Origin: an uncultured Oscillospiraceae bacterium | Lineage (GTDB): Bacteria; Bacillota; Clostridia; Oscillospirales; Oscillospiraceae | DNA: 12,413 nt | NCBI GenBank assembly: GCA_944385305.1 | Contig: CALWWS010000227.1 | Span: forward strand, 1 to 12,413 | Direction: 5' to 3' | In this document: positions 12,099-12,413 of the stretch, piece after piece | How the letters are laid out: each line of letters begins with the position of its first letter | Position numbering within the stretch: the first letter of the stretch is position 1 | Made by a program: the position numbers and the translations under genes | The notes under the pieces: model-generated | Seen by the model: the letters and a program-made list of their open reading frames with translations, nothing else | Told to the model about the DNA's origin: nothing | Database searches by the model: none

Positions 12099-12413
12099 AT
12101 GCGTATCCTCTTCGCCCCCGACTCCTTCAAGGGCTCCCTCTCCGCCGGGGCGGTGTGCGCCCTGCTGGAGGAGCAGGCCGGGCTGATCTTCCCCGGCTGT
12201 GAGACCATAAGCCTGCCCATGGCGGACGGCGGGGAGGGCACCCTGGAAATTCTCACTGAGATTGCCGGGGGAAAGCGGGTGGAGGTACCCGTGCTGGGGC
12301 CCCGGTTTGAGCCCCGGCGGGCGGAGTACGCCCTGCTGCCCGGGGGAACCACCCTCATCGAGATGGCCGCCGCCTCCGGCCTGCCCCTGGTGCCCCCGGA
12401 GGAGCGCAATCCC
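12099..12413 (+). CDS. glxK: Glycerate kinase, GlxK/GarK type (partial, C-terminus beyond window)
   Basis: It phosphorylates D-glycerate, usually to 2-phosphoglycerate in this family, linking glycerate, glyoxylate or hexarate breakdown to glycolysis. Only the first 105 residues of the usual 370-380 are present. Recognisable pieces are MRILFAPDSFKGSLSA at the N-terminus, the glycine-rich LPMADGGEGTLEIL at about 39-52 and IEMAAASGLPLVPPEERNP at the end. The ATG at 12099 has AGGAGG (12085-12090) 8 bases upstream. An out-of-frame ATG at 12092 sits only one base behind that element and is not used. It is divergent from menA. Nothing links it directly to the sialic acid genes. Confidence 0.93.
   Translation, partial: MRILFAPDSFKGSLSAGAVCALLEEQAGLIFPGCETISLPMADGGEGTLEILTEIAGGKRVEVPVLGPRFEPRRAEYALLPGGTTLIEMAAASGLPLVPPEERNP

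Noticed and set aside
11035..12186. A 383-codon plus-strand frame opposite menA that runs into the glycerate kinase start
   Set aside because: It is composed mostly of Gly, Pro, Gln and His and overlaps menA, two promoters and the glycerate kinase start in another frame.
12092..12202. ATG at 12092 as a start of a small frame
   Set aside because: It sits one base behind the AGGAGG and is out of frame with glycerate kinase. The ATG at 12099 has correct spacing and a clear family N-terminus.

Overview
The window looks like part of the chromosome of a GC-rich gut-type member of the Clostridia (Flavonifractor/Oscillibacter-like Oscillospiraceae would fit). This is an inference. The signs are consensus AGGAGG-type ribosome binding sites, clear sigma-A promoters in short AT-rich gaps inside very GC-rich coding DNA, a Gram-positive style lipoprotein binding protein, and menaquinone genes. 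There is no RNA gene, CRISPR array, insertion sequence or phage gene. No gap between genes exceeds about 240 bases.

Positions 1-8156 (minus strand) are an amino-sugar / sialic acid island. It reads from right to left. First comes an N-acylglucosamine 2-epimerase of the renin-binding-protein type (6761-7966), then an RpiR-type regulator (5902-6756). After a gap with two hairpins and a strong promoter come an ABC sugar-binding lipoprotein (4342-5667), two ABC permeases (3320-4234 and 2441-3307), N-acetylneuraminate lyase nanA (1451-2356), glucosamine-6-phosphate deaminase nagB (681-1433) and N-acetylglucosamine-6-phosphate deacetylase nagA (1-690, cut by the window edge). Divergent to the epimerase, on the plus strand, is a 459-residue ROK-like sugar kinase (8157-9536) ending at a strong bidirectional terminator.

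Together these genes suggest a full route. Sialic acid is imported; the lyase splits it to ManNAc and pyruvate; the epimerase turns ManNAc into GlcNAc; the ROK-like protein phosphorylates GlcNAc; NagA deacetylates GlcNAc-6-P and NagB gives fructose-6-P. No NanE (ManNAc-6-P epimerase) is present, so the layout resembles the 'free epimerase then hexokinase' version known from Bacteroides fragilis rather than the E. coli NanK-NanE route. No ABC ATPase is encoded here, so a shared ATPase from elsewhere is probably used. A 23-base box, perfectly palindromic at the epimerase promoter, recurs at exactly the same distance from the -35 hexamer of the binding-protein promoter. It is the best candidate for the RpiR-type regulator's binding site.

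Positions 9591-12413 are a different, housekeeping-like region: a DUF624 (YesL-like) membrane protein (9591-10220), a menG-menA menaquinone pair (10313-11943, minus, overlapping by four bases), and the start of a glycerate kinase on the plus strand (12099 to the window edge). The last two units are driven from back-to-back promoters.

I did not find a wholly new multi-gene system. The most unusual items are the divergent ROK-like kinase, which has a long unexplained N-terminal region and has lost the zinc motif, and the regulatory architecture around the two nan promoters.
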